Below are positions 16,363-25,107 of a stretch of 38,983 nucleotides of DNA, in pieces (within the stretch, counting starts at the first letter, position 1; every line of letters begins with the position of its first letter). Source of the stretch: an uncultured Agathobaculum sp. (lineage in GTDB: Bacteria > Bacillota > Clostridia > Oscillospirales > Butyricicoccaceae); NCBI GenBank assembly GCA_944384725.1, contig CALWUJ010000017.1, forward strand, positions 1 through 38,983, in the 5' to 3' direction. The notes under the pieces are model-generated. The model was not told where the DNA came from. It saw only the letters and a list, made by a program, of their open reading frames with translations, and did no database searches. A program made the translations under genes and the position numbers.

Positions 16363-18021
16363 ATGAAAGAAAAACTGAAGATTATACCGCTCGGTGGTCT
16401 CAATGAGATCGGCAAGAATATGACGGTCATCGAATATGGCAATGATATTCTGGTAATCGACTGCGGCGTTGCGTTCCCGGATGATGATATGCTGGGTGTG
16501 GATCTGGTAATCCCGGATACCACCTACCTCAAGCGCAATCTCAACAAACTGCGTGGTTATGTCATCACGCACGGCCATGAGGACCACATTGGCGCGATCC
16601 CGTATGTTCTGCGTGAGTGCAATGCGCCGATTTATGCGACCCGCCTGACATGCGGCATCATTGAGACCAAACTCAGTGAGCATAAGATGCCGCAGAAGGT
16701 CAAGCTCAACCGTGTGCGCGCGGGCGACACGATCAAGCTGGGCTGCTTTAAGGTAGAATTCATCCACACGAACCACTCGATTGCGGATTCGGTGGCGCTG
16801 GCGATCACGACACCGCTGGGTACCATCCTGCACACGGGTGACTTTAAGATTGACCTGACGCCGGTTTCGGGCGAGATGATCGATCTGGTGCGTATTGGTG
16901 AGCTGGGCAAGAAGGGTATCCTTGCCCTGATGAGCGATTCGACGAACGTGGAGCGCCCGGGTTACACGCCGAGTGAAAAAATCGTGGGCAAGTCACTCGA
17001 GAAGTTCATCATGGAGAGCGATCAGCGCATCATTATTGCGACCTTCGCATCCAACGTATCACGCTTGCAGCAGATTCTGGACATTGCGGCCAAGACGGGA
17101 CGTAAGGTTGCCGTATGCGGTCGCAGTATGGAGAAGATCTCCAAGGTTGCGGGTGAGCTGGGGTATCTGAGAGATACCGGCAAGGTGATGATCGATATTT
17201 CCGAGATCAAGCGCTATGCACGCAGCCAGCTGATTATTGTATCCACCGGTTCACAGGGTGAGACGATGTCGGCTCTGTACCGCATGGCTTACGGCAGCCA
17301 TAAGCAGGTTGAGGTCAATGCGGGCGACCGCATCTTGATTGCGGCTTCTGCAATCCCCGGCAATGAGAAGTCGATCAACAATATGGTCAATGAACTGTAT
17401 AAGCAGGGGGCGGAGGTCATTTACGACCGCTCTGCTGCAATCCATGTATCCGGCCATGCCTGCCAGGAGGATCTGAAGCTGATGCTGGGTCTGTGCAAGC
17501 CGAAATATTTTATTCCGGTGCATGGTGAATACCGTATGCTGATGCAGCATGCGGGTCTGGCACGTGAGATGGGCGTCAATCCGAAAAATGTATTGATTAC
17601 CGAAATCGGCCGTCCGGTAGAAATCAGCGAAAACTCTGCTCGTTTGGGCAATCCCGTGCCGGCGGGTCGCTTGCTGGTCGATGGTCTGGGCATTGGCGAC
17701 GTAGGCACTGCGGTGCTGCGTGACCGCAAGCATCTGTCTGAGGATGGCTTGCTGGTTGTTGTAGTCACGGTGGACGCGACCACGGGCGTGGTCATTGCCG
17801 GTCCGGATATCGTTTCGCGTGGCTTTGTTTATGTCAAGGAGGCCGAGGCGCTGATGGAAGAGCTGCGCAACATTTCGCAGATGGCGCTCGACCGTTGCGC
17901 GATAGAGAATCTGCGCGATTGGAACAGCCTCAAGTCGGCAATCAAGGGCGACGTGAGCGATTATCTGTTCAAAAAGACCAAGCGCAGCCCGATGGTGCTG
18001 CCGATCATCATGGAAATTTAA
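16363..18021 (+). CDS. rnjA: Ribonuclease J
   Basis: A 552-residue metallo-beta-lactamase/beta-CASP nuclease with 5'-3' exonuclease and endonuclease activity on RNA, central to mRNA decay and rRNA maturation in Firmicutes. The zinc motif HGHEDH is at 70-75; HTGDF, STGSQGE and VHGEYRM follow, with the C-terminal domain at about 450-552. GGAAAGTG lies upstream of ATG 16363. It is a single gene with its own promoter, long leader and terminator. RNase J is known to autoregulate in some species, which would fit the leader, but this is inference. Confidence 0.97.
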   Translation: MKEKLKIIPLGGLNEIGKNMTVIEYGNDILVIDCGVAFPDDDMLGVDLVIPDTTYLKRNLNKLRGYVITHGHEDHIGAIPYVLRECNAPIYATRLTCGIIETKLSEHKMPQKVKLNRVRAGDTIKLGCFKVEFIHTNHSIADSVALAITTPLGTILHTGDFKIDLTPVSGEMIDLVRIGELGKKGILALMSDSTNVERPGYTPSEKIVGKSLEKFIMESDQRIIIATFASNVSRLQQILDIAAKTGRKVAVCGRSMEKISKVAGELGYLRDTGKVMIDISEIKRYARSQLIIVSTGSQGETMSALYRMAYGSHKQVEVNAGDRILIAASAIPGNEKSINNMVNELYKQGAEVIYDRSAAIHVSGHACQEDLKLMLGLCKPKYFIPVHGEYRMLMQHAGLAREMGVNPKNVLITEIGRPVEISENSARLGNPVPAGRLLVDGLGIGDVGTAVLRDRKHLSEDGLLVVVVTVDATTGVVIAGPDIVSRGFVYVKEAEALMEELRNISQMALDRCAIENLRDWNSLKSAIKGDVSDYLFKKTKRSPMVLPIIMEI

Positions 18022-18026
18022 GCAGG

Positions 18027-18057
18027 AAAAACAGCCGCTGTTGCGGCTGTTTTTTTT
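18027..18057 (+). terminator. Terminator after rnjA
   Basis: A stem of 8 GC-rich pairs extended by A-T pairs (18027-18038 with 18043-18054), loop TGTT, then a run of Ts to 18057. Confidence 0.92.
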
Positions 18058-18077
18058 GCGTTTTGCGCAGCGCGGCT

Positions 18078-18106
18078 TTGACGCTGGTCTGTGCATCTGT
18101 TATACT
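18078..18106 (+). promoter_or_regulatory. Promoter of the EFR1 ferredoxin gene
   Basis: TTGACG (18078-18083), 17-base spacer, TATACT (18101-18106), 30 bases before the ATG. Confidence 0.8.
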
Positions 18107-18135
18107 GACTTTATTATAGATAGGAGGCACGGCAT

Positions 18136-18957
18136 ATGCAGATCAATCGAGTGTGGGCGGTTTATTGGAGCGCAACAGGGACAACAAAGAGGGTAGTCAT
18201 GCAAATTGCAGAACAGGCGGCGCAGACGCTGGATGTGCCGCTGGTGGAATATGATTTCACCCTTCCGGCAGCGCGGCAGGATGTGTTATCTTTTTCAGCG
18301 GATGATCTGGTGATTTTCGGCACGCCGACCTATGCGGGGCGCGTGCCGAACGTGCTGCTCAAGTATCTGGCGACCGTGCAGGGAAACGGTGCAGCGGCGG
18401 TGCCGGTGGTGCTGTTTGGCAACCGTGCCTTTGACGATTCTTTGATTGAACTGCGGGATATTCTTGCGGATAACGGCTTTGTGCCGTTTGCAGCTGCTGC
18501 CTTTGTGGGGGAGCACTCGTTTTCTACTACGCTTGCCGCAGGGCGGCCGGATGCGGATGATTTGGCGCTTGCCGTCGAGTTTGCCGCGCAGGTGGCGGCG
18601 CGCGTTCGGACAGTGGATGTGGATACGCCCCCGATTGCGGTGCCCGGACGGGCGCGGGAGGAGCGGACGTATTATCAGCCGCGTGATCGTGCAGGGAATC
18701 CGGTGGATATCCGCAAGGTCAAGCCAAAGACAAGCGAAGCATGTGACGATTGCGGTCTCTGTGCGCAGGTTTGCCCGATGGGGTCGATCAATCCGGAGAA
18801 TGTGCGGGAGTTTACCGGAATCTGCATTAAGTGTGGTGCTTGTGTCAAGAAATGCCCCAAGGGGGCCAAATACTATGACGATCCTGGTTACTTATATCAC
18901 AAAACAGAGCTGGAAGAGGGTTATCGCCGCCGTTCGGCGGTCAGCCTGTTCCTGTGA
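18136..18957 (+). CDS. EFR1-family flavodoxin-ferredoxin fusion protein
   Basis: A 273-residue cytoplasmic electron carrier. The N-terminal flavodoxin fold (about 5-165) has the phosphate-binding WSATGTTK loop and GTPTYAG; the C-terminal part has two [4Fe-4S] motifs, C203-C206-C209-C213-P and C230-C233-C236-C240-P, a classic bacterial ferredoxin arrangement. Such EFR1 fusions are frequent in Clostridia and presumably link FMN and Fe-S electron transfer; partners are unknown. AGGAGG precedes ATG 18136. It stands alone between two terminators. Confidence 0.9.
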   Translation: MQINRVWAVYWSATGTTKRVVMQIAEQAAQTLDVPLVEYDFTLPAARQDVLSFSADDLVIFGTPTYAGRVPNVLLKYLATVQGNGAAAVPVVLFGNRAFDDSLIELRDILADNGFVPFAAAAFVGEHSFSTTLAAGRPDADDLALAVEFAAQVAARVRTVDVDTPPIAVPGRAREERTYYQPRDRAGNPVDIRKVKPKTSEACDDCGLCAQVCPMGSINPENVREFTGICIKCGACVKKCPKGAKYYDDPGYLYHKTELEEGYRRRSAVSLFL

Positions 18958-18963
18958 GCAGAG

Positions 18964-18993
18964 AAAAAGGCTGACGCGATTGCGTCAGCCTTT
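18964..18993. terminator. Bidirectional terminator between the EFR1 gene and the unknown minus-strand gene
   Basis: A perfect 12-base-pair stem (18966-18977 with 18982-18993), loop GATT. The last codons and stop of the minus-strand gene (to 18985) lie inside the stem. On the minus strand it is followed by TTTTT; on the plus strand the T tract is TTTATA. Confidence 0.85.
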
Positions 18994-19521
18994 ATACATG
19001 CCTATTTTTTGCAGGTCGTCAATCATATCCGGTACGGTCATGCCGGCAATCTCCAGCCGCTGTGCCATGCCCGGATGTGCTTCGGAAAACGTGTCCCACG
19101 CGGTGACAATCGCATCGGTACGCGGCACTTCAAAGCGCGCAAGCAGCTTTTCCATGCGGGAGATCTGCGGGCTGTAAATAGACAGCACCTTATACTTCTG
19201 CACAAATAACTCTTCGTTCGTGGCGAGAGAGCCGATAGCGAACGCAGAAAGCCCATCTTGCAGCAGCAGTTCGCCGTAGCCATCGAGAATCATGGTCAGC
19301 TGCTTTTTGGTCATGCCGTCCAAATACCAGACTTCCTCGTTCTCTGCGTCCGGATGGATGGCGAGAAACAGCGGTTCCGTGAGCGAAGCATAAAAAGAAT
19401 GGATGAAATCGGACAGCTTTTCAAAACTGAGATTGCAGAGGATCGTGTCTCCGTCCAGCTGATATTGTTCGGACAGCTTATCCGGAAAAGGGACGGTGAC
19501 GCCTGCGGCGGTTTGAAACAT
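18985..19521 (-). CDS. Conserved-looking protein of unknown function
   Basis: A 178-residue soluble, acidic protein with no signal or membrane segment. It has a mixed alpha/beta pattern: a strand-rich first third, the phrase EEVWYLDGMTKKQLTMILDGYGELLLQDG around 62-90, and a helical C-terminal third ending in DMIDDLQKIGMYKG. I do not recognise a family. A good ribosome site (AAGGAGAT) precedes the ATG (19519-19521), and codon use matches its neighbours. It follows birA by 42 bases on the same strand, so co-transcription is likely; an AT-rich -10-like TATATTATATAAT in the gap might give a separate start. Confidence 0.8.
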   Translation of the reverse strand: MFQTAAGVTVPFPDKLSEQYQLDGDTILCNLSFEKLSDFIHSFYASLTEPLFLAIHPDAENEEVWYLDGMTKKQLTMILDGYGELLLQDGLSAFAIGSLATNEELFVQKYKVLSIYSPQISRMEKLLARFEVPRTDAIVTAWDTFSEAHPGMAQRLEIAGMTVPDMIDDLQKIGMYKG

Positions 19522-19563
19522 AGGGGGATCTCCTTACATTATATAATATAGTGTCGTACATGG

Positions 19564-20538
19564 TCAGAAACGGATGCTGATCTCGCCGCTGGACAGCGTG
19601 CGGGTTTGTCCGTCTGCATCGCGTACCAACAAAAAGCCGTTATCGTCCAAACCGATACAGTCGGCTTGATAGGTTCCTGCGGGGCTGATGACCTTGATCG
19701 GTTTGCCCAGACAGCACAATCGGCTGCGGTATTGGTCAAGCAGTTCGTCTGCGCGGTCCTGCTCGAGCAGGGAATAGGCATGTTCGAAATGGGTCAGCAC
19801 AGCGGCTGCGAGTTCTGCGCGGCGCGGTGTACGTCCAAATTCGCTGAGTGCGCCCGCAACGGCGCGTACGTCCTCCGGCCACGCGGGATTGGGTCGCAGG
19901 TTGACACCGATGCCGACCAGAAGGGAACTGACTGCGCCGCTTTCGCCCTCGATGGTCGCTTCTGTCAGGATGCCGCTCAGCTTGCGCCCTTCATGCAGCA
20001 CATCATTGACCCATTTGATTTCCGGCGAAAAGCCGGCGGTCTGCGTGACCGCTTCCGCCACGGCAACCGCCGCAGCAATGGTGGCAAGCTGGATATGGCT
20101 GATGGGCAGGGTGGGGTGCAGCAGGATCGTCTGGTAAACGCCGGTTTCGGCGGGCGAGACAAAGGTGCGCCCCAGACGGCCGCGGCCACCGGTCTGCTCC
20201 TCTGCCAGCAGAACAAAACCGTGTGGACGGTCGAGATATTGCTCCTTGATGACCGTATTGGTGGAACTCAAGCTGGGCAGTACGACCATTTCCCGTCCCA
20301 CAAAGCGGGTGTCGAGCAGCGCCTGCACACCGGCGGCGGTCAGGCTGTCGTCCTCGGGTGCAAGACGGTAGCCCTCGCCCGGAATACCATCGATTGCCAT
20401 GCCGCTGCTGCGCAGCACGGCGATCGCTTTGTGCACGGCGGCGCGTGATACGCCAAGCTGCTGGGCAAGCTGCCCGCCGGACAACCGTTCTCCTCGCGCC
20501 TGTTCGAGTGCCTGTAATACCGCATCCTTGACCGACAT
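19564..20538 (-). CDS. birA: Bifunctional biotin operon repressor / biotin-protein ligase BirA
   Basis: A 324-residue protein: N-terminal helix-turn-helix (about 5-60, with LGVSRAAVHKAIAVLRSSG), central biotin ligase domain with the biotinyl-AMP loop TGGRGRLGR (116-124) and KWVNDVL, and a small C-terminal SH3-like domain. It attaches biotin to carboxylase carrier domains and, having the HTH, can repress biotin genes (group II BirA). The frame continues 73 codons upstream through its promoter, but ATG 20538 has AAGGAGGCG and the family N-terminus. Divergent from ylmH. Confidence 0.95.
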   Translation of the reverse strand: MSVKDAVLQALEQARGERLSGGQLAQQLGVSRAAVHKAIAVLRSSGMAIDGIPGEGYRLAPEDDSLTAAGVQALLDTRFVGREMVVLPSLSSTNTVIKEQYLDRPHGFVLLAEEQTGGRGRLGRTFVSPAETGVYQTILLHPTLPISHIQLATIAAAVAVAEAVTQTAGFSPEIKWVNDVLHEGRKLSGILTEATIEGESGAVSSLLVGIGVNLRPNPAWPEDVRAVAGALSEFGRTPRRAELAAAVLTHFEHAYSLLEQDRADELLDQYRSRLCCLGKPIKVISPAGTYQADCIGLDDNGFLLVRDADGQTRTLSSGEISIRF

Positions 20539-20569
20539 GTGCTTTGCGCCTCCTTGGTGAACAATAATT

Positions 20570-20603
20570 CTATTGTAAACGAAAGTGAGAAATAGTACAA
20601 TAG
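20570..20603. promoter_or_regulatory. Symmetric bidirectional promoter between birA and ylmH
   Basis: The inverted repeat CTATTGTA (20570-20577) / TACAATAG (20596-20603) gives on the plus strand TTGTAA (20573-20578) -17- TACAAT (20596-20601) for ylmH and on the minus strand TTGTAC (20595-20600) -17- TACAAT (20572-20577) for birA. The left arm TTGTAAAC also resembles half of a BirA operator. Confidence 0.65.
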
Positions 20604-20642
20604 TTTTGAAAAAAACTGCGGCTATAAGCGGAGGAAAAAGCG

Positions 20643-21440
20643 TTGAAGAGCAAGAGTGAGATTTTGAATACGCTGGGCAGCACGGGAGAAGAGCGGCTGC
20701 TGCTGGCTGGACTTTTGGACAAGGAGCAGACCTGTGAGACGCGCGGTTATCTGACACATACCAAATTTCTCAGCATGAGCGAACGGGCGCTGTGTGCAGA
20801 TGCGGTACGCCTTTGTGGTGCAACCGGACATGCGTTGTTCTGGGGTGGATATGAGGATGCGGAACGTGGAATATATGTGTTTTATCCGGACTATTTGGAT
20901 GAAGAGAGCGCAAAACGGGCCGCTCCGCTTGCGTTGCTGCGCGCGCATAAGCGGAAAGAAGATACCTTGACACACCGCGACTATCTGGGTGCGCTCATGG
21001 GGCTGCAAATTGACCGCAGTGTGGTAGGGGATATTCTGGTGCACGAGGAAGGCGCGGATATTCTGGTTTTGGAGGAAATGGCGGAGTTCATTCTGCTGCA
21101 TTTTGCCAAAGCAGGGCGCAAACAGATCTCCCTGACGCGAGAGCCGCTTGAGACGCTGCGCTGCAAACCGGCGCAAGAAATAGAGGGGAGTGGATCGGTG
21201 GCTTCTCCTCGGCTGGACAGTGTAGCGTCGCTGGTGTTCGGCATGTCGCGCAAAAGCGCGCAGGAGCGTATTGAGAAAGGACTGGTTTTTGTCAATCATG
21301 CACCGTGCCTGAAACCGGAAAGACTGATTGGCGAGGGGGACAAGCTGACGGTGCGCGGGATGGGCCGCGCGCGTATCGTTGCGTTTGGGGGAACCAGCAG
21401 AAAAGGGAGGCTATTTGTGGAATTTGTTAAAAACGTATGA
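20643..21440 (+). CDS. ylmH: YlmH family S4-domain RNA-binding protein
   Basis: A 265-residue protein with the YlmH N-terminal region (GYLTHTKFLSMSERAL, HALFWGGYEDAERGI, HRDYLGALMGLQIDR) and a C-terminal S4 domain (about 185-245, ending in KLTVRGMGR). YlmH binds ribosomal RNA; it was first linked to cell division and more recently to ribosome-associated quality control as an RqcP-like factor. In many Firmicutes it lies near divIVA and sepF; here it is alone, opposite birA. The start is TTG at 20643, with GGAGGAAAAA upstream. No terminator is seen before the next promoter. Confidence 0.92.
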   Translation: MKSKSEILNTLGSTGEERLLLAGLLDKEQTCETRGYLTHTKFLSMSERALCADAVRLCGATGHALFWGGYEDAERGIYVFYPDYLDEESAKRAAPLALLRAHKRKEDTLTHRDYLGALMGLQIDRSVVGDILVHEEGADILVLEEMAEFILLHFAKAGRKQISLTREPLETLRCKPAQEIEGSGSVASPRLDSVASLVFGMSRKSAQERIEKGLVFVNHAPCLKPERLIGEGDKLTVRGMGRARIVAFGGTSRKGRLFVEFVKNV

Positions 21441-21452
21441 AAAGAATGGTGG

Positions 21453-21481
21453 TTGTCAAGTTCGATTAGGTATGGTATACT
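21453..21481 (+). promoter_or_regulatory. Promoter of the SLH surface protein
   Basis: TTGTCA (21453-21458), 17-base spacer, TATACT (21476-21481), about 33 bases before the start. Confidence 0.8.
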
Positions 21482-21513
21482 ATTGACAGCATCAATAAGG
21501 GGTTGTATAGAAA

Positions 21514-23598
21514 ATGAAAAAACGGTTGTTATCCGCTTTCGTATGCATGGCTATGCTGACGGCAATGCTTCCGTTTGCTTCCGCTGCATCGGATTTGGAG
21601 GGGCACTGGGCAAAAACTTACATTGAATACCTTGACCGGGAAGGCGTTATCAATCCGAGTGCAACAACGGGAAAATATGAGCCGGACCGCGATATGACTC
21701 GTGCGGAATTCATGCGATATATCAATCGTGCATTCCATTTTACGGAAATGACAGCGATTTCTTATACGGACGTACCGAAGAACGCCTGGTATTATGACAC
21801 CATACGGATTGCGCAAAAGTATGGATATATCAACGGCGTGGGTGACAACAAAATGGATCCGGAAGGGAAGGTCACGCGCGAACAGGCTGCGGTCATTATC
21901 GGCCGTTTGTTCAAGTCTGATCCCGGCAATGTCTCTCCCTCTGACCTGACGTTTACCGACCGCGATGAGATTGCCGAATGGAGCGCGGGCTACATTAAGG
22001 CTGCGGCGGACAAAGGCTTTCTGGCAGGCTATTCGGATGGTTCTTTCCAGCCCAATCGCGTGGTAACGCGCGGCGAAGTTGCAAAAATCCTGTATTACTA
22101 TTTGGGCACTTCGCTGTCCACTGCGGGCAAAGCATACACAGGAGCCGATCTGAAAACCGACACCACGAACGTCACGATTTCGGAAAGCTGCTCGCTGTCC
22201 GATGCAACGATCGAAGGCGATCTGTACATTACGGAAGGGCTTGGCTCTGACTCCGTTACGCTGAATAATGTAACGGTTAAGGGCTCTGTTATCGTGTCCG
22301 GCGGTACGGTTACAATGATGAATACGTCGAGCGATCATATGATCGTTTCGTCACCCATGGCGCGCCTGCTGCAGGTTACTGCAACGGGCGCTGCTCGCAT
22401 CAGGAAGACTGAGGTGCAGTCTGCGGCAGCACTGCACGAAACAGCTTTGGCTACAGCGAAAGACAGTGGCTTTTCTGAGGTCGTGGTAAACGCCGAAGAG
22501 CGGGTTTCCCTGACGCTGGATGCGAATGTGGATCAGCTTACCCTTGTTGGAGAGAGCACGGTCAGCACCACCGCGAACACGCAGATTTATCAAATGACGG
22601 TGGAAAAGGCGGCTTCCGTCACCGGCTACGGCTCGGTCTATCAGGCTGATATCCAGATAGATGGCGTGAGCTTTGCCAGCAGTGTGGCGGTATCCGGATA
22701 TGCAATGGCAAACGGCGTTTCGGCAACCATCGGCGGCAAGTCGGTGAGCGGTGTCAATACGGCCGGGATAGTGCCTGAAAGCATCACGGTGGATTTGGCC
22801 AATCCCTCCGCGCTGGGAAGCGAGGTAACGGTCAATGTGCCGAATGGCTTGACCGTATCTTCGGTTTTTAATAACGGATATACGCTGAAAGAATCTTCGG
22901 ATTATACAAAAACGGCTTCCGGTATTACGATTTCAACCTCTTATTTGACTTCGCTTGCCAAAGGAAACTACACCTTGTCGCTTTCGTTCTCCGGCGGTCG
23001 GCGCGAAAGCATTGCGCTTTCTGTTATTAACTCTCAGGAGGATGCACAGTTGCAGGCGGTCTATTTTGACCGGTATTATCGTGCAAGCAGTTTTCAGGAT
23101 GTGCGTGTGAAGCTGAAAGATGTGCTATCGGAAAGTGATATCATAAATGTGGTTTTGGGATTTTCCGATATTGATTATGAATTTGACAATGTGAATCGTT
23201 CACTGGTGCTGCGCCGCGGTGTGTTGGCACAGTTGCGGACAGGCACCTATACGGTTTCGGCGGATCTTAAGAATGGCGGCAGCAGCACGTTCAACCTGAC
23301 GGTGATGGACTCCACGCCGGCTGGGATGCATGCGTATGTTGCAGAATATAATACATATGCGCCGACGGAGCCAAGCTTTGCGTTGCCGCTCAGCAGTCTG
23401 ACCATAAACAGTGTGACAGCAACACAGAATGGCGAAACAACCGAACTTGAGGCTGGTGCGGATTACACAACGTCAGCGCATTCGTTGACATTGACTAAGA
23501 CGGGATTGGAAGAATTCCGGCAGACGGGCGGGCTGGTAGAGTTTACCGTGACGATGAGTGATGATTCGGTTTACACGCTGGTGATTGACTACATTTGA
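21514..23598 (+). CDS. S-layer homology (SLH) domain surface protein
   Basis: A 694-residue secreted protein. Signal peptide 1-25 (cleavage after ASA). Three SLH domains at about 27-70, 84-131 and 147-193, which normally bind pyruvylated wall polymers. Residues about 205-415 are Ser/Thr/Val-rich with short beta-strand repeats (TIEGDLYITEG, TVKGSVIVSGG), suggesting a beta-helix or solenoid. The region about 420-510 resembles an X2-like immunoglobulin fold, and two more beta-rich modules follow at about 510-600 and 600-694. No catalytic motif is seen, so it is structural or adhesive rather than an enzyme. AAGGGG precedes ATG 21514. Codon use is slightly more AT-rich than in its neighbours. Confidence 0.9.
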   Translation: MKKRLLSAFVCMAMLTAMLPFASAASDLEGHWAKTYIEYLDREGVINPSATTGKYEPDRDMTRAEFMRYINRAFHFTEMTAISYTDVPKNAWYYDTIRIAQKYGYINGVGDNKMDPEGKVTREQAAVIIGRLFKSDPGNVSPSDLTFTDRDEIAEWSAGYIKAAADKGFLAGYSDGSFQPNRVVTRGEVAKILYYYLGTSLSTAGKAYTGADLKTDTTNVTISESCSLSDATIEGDLYITEGLGSDSVTLNNVTVKGSVIVSGGTVTMMNTSSDHMIVSSPMARLLQVTATGAARIRKTEVQSAAALHETALATAKDSGFSEVVVNAEERVSLTLDANVDQLTLVGESTVSTTANTQIYQMTVEKAASVTGYGSVYQADIQIDGVSFASSVAVSGYAMANGVSATIGGKSVSGVNTAGIVPESITVDLANPSALGSEVTVNVPNGLTVSSVFNNGYTLKESSDYTKTASGITISTSYLTSLAKGNYTLSLSFSGGRRESIALSVINSQEDAQLQAVYFDRYYRASSFQDVRVKLKDVLSESDIINVVLGFSDIDYEFDNVNRSLVLRRGVLAQLRTGTYTVSADLKNGGSSTFNLTVMDSTPAGMHAYVAEYNTYAPTEPSFALPLSSLTINSVTATQNGETTELEAGADYTTSAHSLTLTKTGLEEFRQTGGLVEFTVTMSDDSVYTLVIDYI

Positions 23599-23610
23599 CT
23601 CGATAGTACG

Positions 23611-23643
23611 AAAAAAGACGACGCTGACCAGCGTCGTCTTTTT
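23611..23643. terminator. Bidirectional terminator between the SLH gene and the GH13 gene
   Basis: A 13-base inverted repeat (23614-23626 with 23629-23641) flanked by a run of As on one side and Ts on the other, so it can stop transcription from both sides. Confidence 0.9.
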
Positions 23644-23653
23644 CTGTTTCGGT

Positions 23654-24964
23654 TTATCGTTCGCACTTCCAGAAGAAAGCGGAGTAGGGAGGCAGTTCAC
23701 TGCCGCCGCCGAAGTCGTGCGGTTTGCCGGTAATCAGGTCAACCGCCTGTCCGCACTTTGCATCGAAATGCGCTACATACGGCTGGTCATCAATATTGAC
23801 AGCGACTAATACGCGCTCCCCCTCAGCGATTCGCTCCCAAATACACTGTTTGTTCGTCAGCACGACTTGCTTAAAATCGCCGTAGCACAATGCTTTGCTT
23901 TCGCGGTGTGCTTTGGCAAGCGCGGCGATCCAGTCGGTCAAATCGTTCCACAGCGGCGCTTCAAACGACGGGCGCAACGCATCGTCTCCCTGATGCTTTT
24001 CGCCCATTGTGCCCCATTCGCTGCCGTAGTACACGCAGGGGATGCCGGGCATGCCGAATTGCAGTGCATAAACCAGCGGCAGGTGCTTGGGGTTCTGCAA
24101 AATGGAAGCAATGCGGGTAACGTCGTGGTTGTCCACGAAATCCAGCAGATGCTTGCCGCGGTACAGTGTCCAGTTTTCCGGGCCGAACTGACGCAGCAGG
24201 GAATGGGTGATCTCAAACAGGTTCAGACTGTTCATGGAAGAGTACAAGCCTTTGTAGCATTCATAGTTGGTACAGGAGTGCAGCATCTGGTCGCCAACAA
24301 ACTGGTTGTAATCTCCGTGCAGCAGCTCGCCAACGAGGAAGAAATCGCGTCCGAAGCTATCGCAGAATGCACGCAGCTGGCGGATGAAGTCTTTATCCAG
24401 ACAATAAGCAACGTCAAGACGCAGACCGTCGATGTCGAATTCTTCAACCCACAGGCGGATGCAGTCAAAGATGTGCTGTACAACTGCGGGATTTTTCAGA
24501 TTCAGCTTGACCAGCTCGTAATGGCCTTCCCAGCCTTCATACCAGAAGCCGTCATTATAATTGGAGTTGCCGTCAAAGGAGATGTGGAACCAATCCTTAT
24601 AAGGAGAATCCCACTTCTTTTCCTGTACATCACGGAACGCCCAGAAGCCGCGGCCGACGTGGTTGAACACGCCGTCAAGCACAACCTTGATGCCGTTTTC
24701 GTGCAGTGTTTCGCAAACGGCGGAAAAATCCTTATTGGTGCCAAGGCGGCAGTCGATTTTGCGGAAGTCGCGGGTATCATAGCCGTGGCTGTCGGATTCA
24801 AAGATCGGGGAGAAATAGACGGCGTTGCAGCCAAGCTTTGCAATATGTTCGGCCCAGTCTGCCACCTTGCGAATACGCGGGACGGTGACACCGTCGTTCG
24901 CGCGCGGCGCATCGCAGAACCCGATCGGGTAGATTTGATAAAAAACGCTTTCATAAGCCCACAT
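23654..24964 (-). CDS. GH13 alpha-glucan glycosidase, cytoplasmic (maltodextrin/neopullulanase-like)
   Basis: A 436-residue TIM-barrel glycosidase without a signal peptide, so it acts on imported or internal alpha-glucans such as maltodextrins or glycogen. The four GH13 regions are visible: DGVFNH (97-102), GLRLDVAY with nucleophile D184, acid/base E213 in GEL, and FVDNHD (276-281) with D281. The C-terminal beta domain is short. No N-terminal extra domain is present, unlike classic neopullulanases. AAGGAGC precedes the ATG. Exact specificity cannot be read from the sequence. Confidence 0.92.
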   Translation of the reverse strand: MWAYESVFYQIYPIGFCDAPRANDGVTVPRIRKVADWAEHIAKLGCNAVYFSPIFESDSHGYDTRDFRKIDCRLGTNKDFSAVCETLHENGIKVVLDGVFNHVGRGFWAFRDVQEKKWDSPYKDWFHISFDGNSNYNDGFWYEGWEGHYELVKLNLKNPAVVQHIFDCIRLWVEEFDIDGLRLDVAYCLDKDFIRQLRAFCDSFGRDFFLVGELLHGDYNQFVGDQMLHSCTNYECYKGLYSSMNSLNLFEITHSLLRQFGPENWTLYRGKHLLDFVDNHDVTRIASILQNPKHLPLVYALQFGMPGIPCVYYGSEWGTMGEKHQGDDALRPSFEAPLWNDLTDWIAALAKAHRESKALCYGDFKQVVLTNKQCIWERIAEGERVLVAVNIDDQPYVAHFDAKCGQAVDLITGKPHDFGGGSELPPYSAFFWKCER

Positions 24965-24997
24965 GGTAATTGCTCCTTTACAAATAGAGTCACTACC

Positions 24998-25025
24998 AGT
25001 ATACTATGATTTGAAGAAAATACAA
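24998..25025 (-). promoter_or_regulatory. Promoter of the GH13 gene
   Basis: On the minus strand TTGTAT (25020-25025), 16-base spacer, TATACT (24998-25003). No catabolite-response palindrome is evident nearby. Confidence 0.7.
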
Positions 25026-25064
25026 GCGAAAGAGAAAATATTGGTTTTTGTGCAGAAAAAAGAC

Positions 25065-25093
25065 TTGCAAAGCGCAAGAGATTGTGGTATTAT
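25065..25093 (+). promoter_or_regulatory. Promoter of rplS
   Basis: TTGCAA (25065-25070), 17-base spacer, TATTAT (25088-25093). Confidence 0.75.
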
Positions 25094-25107
25094 ATTTCGG
25101 TAACACG

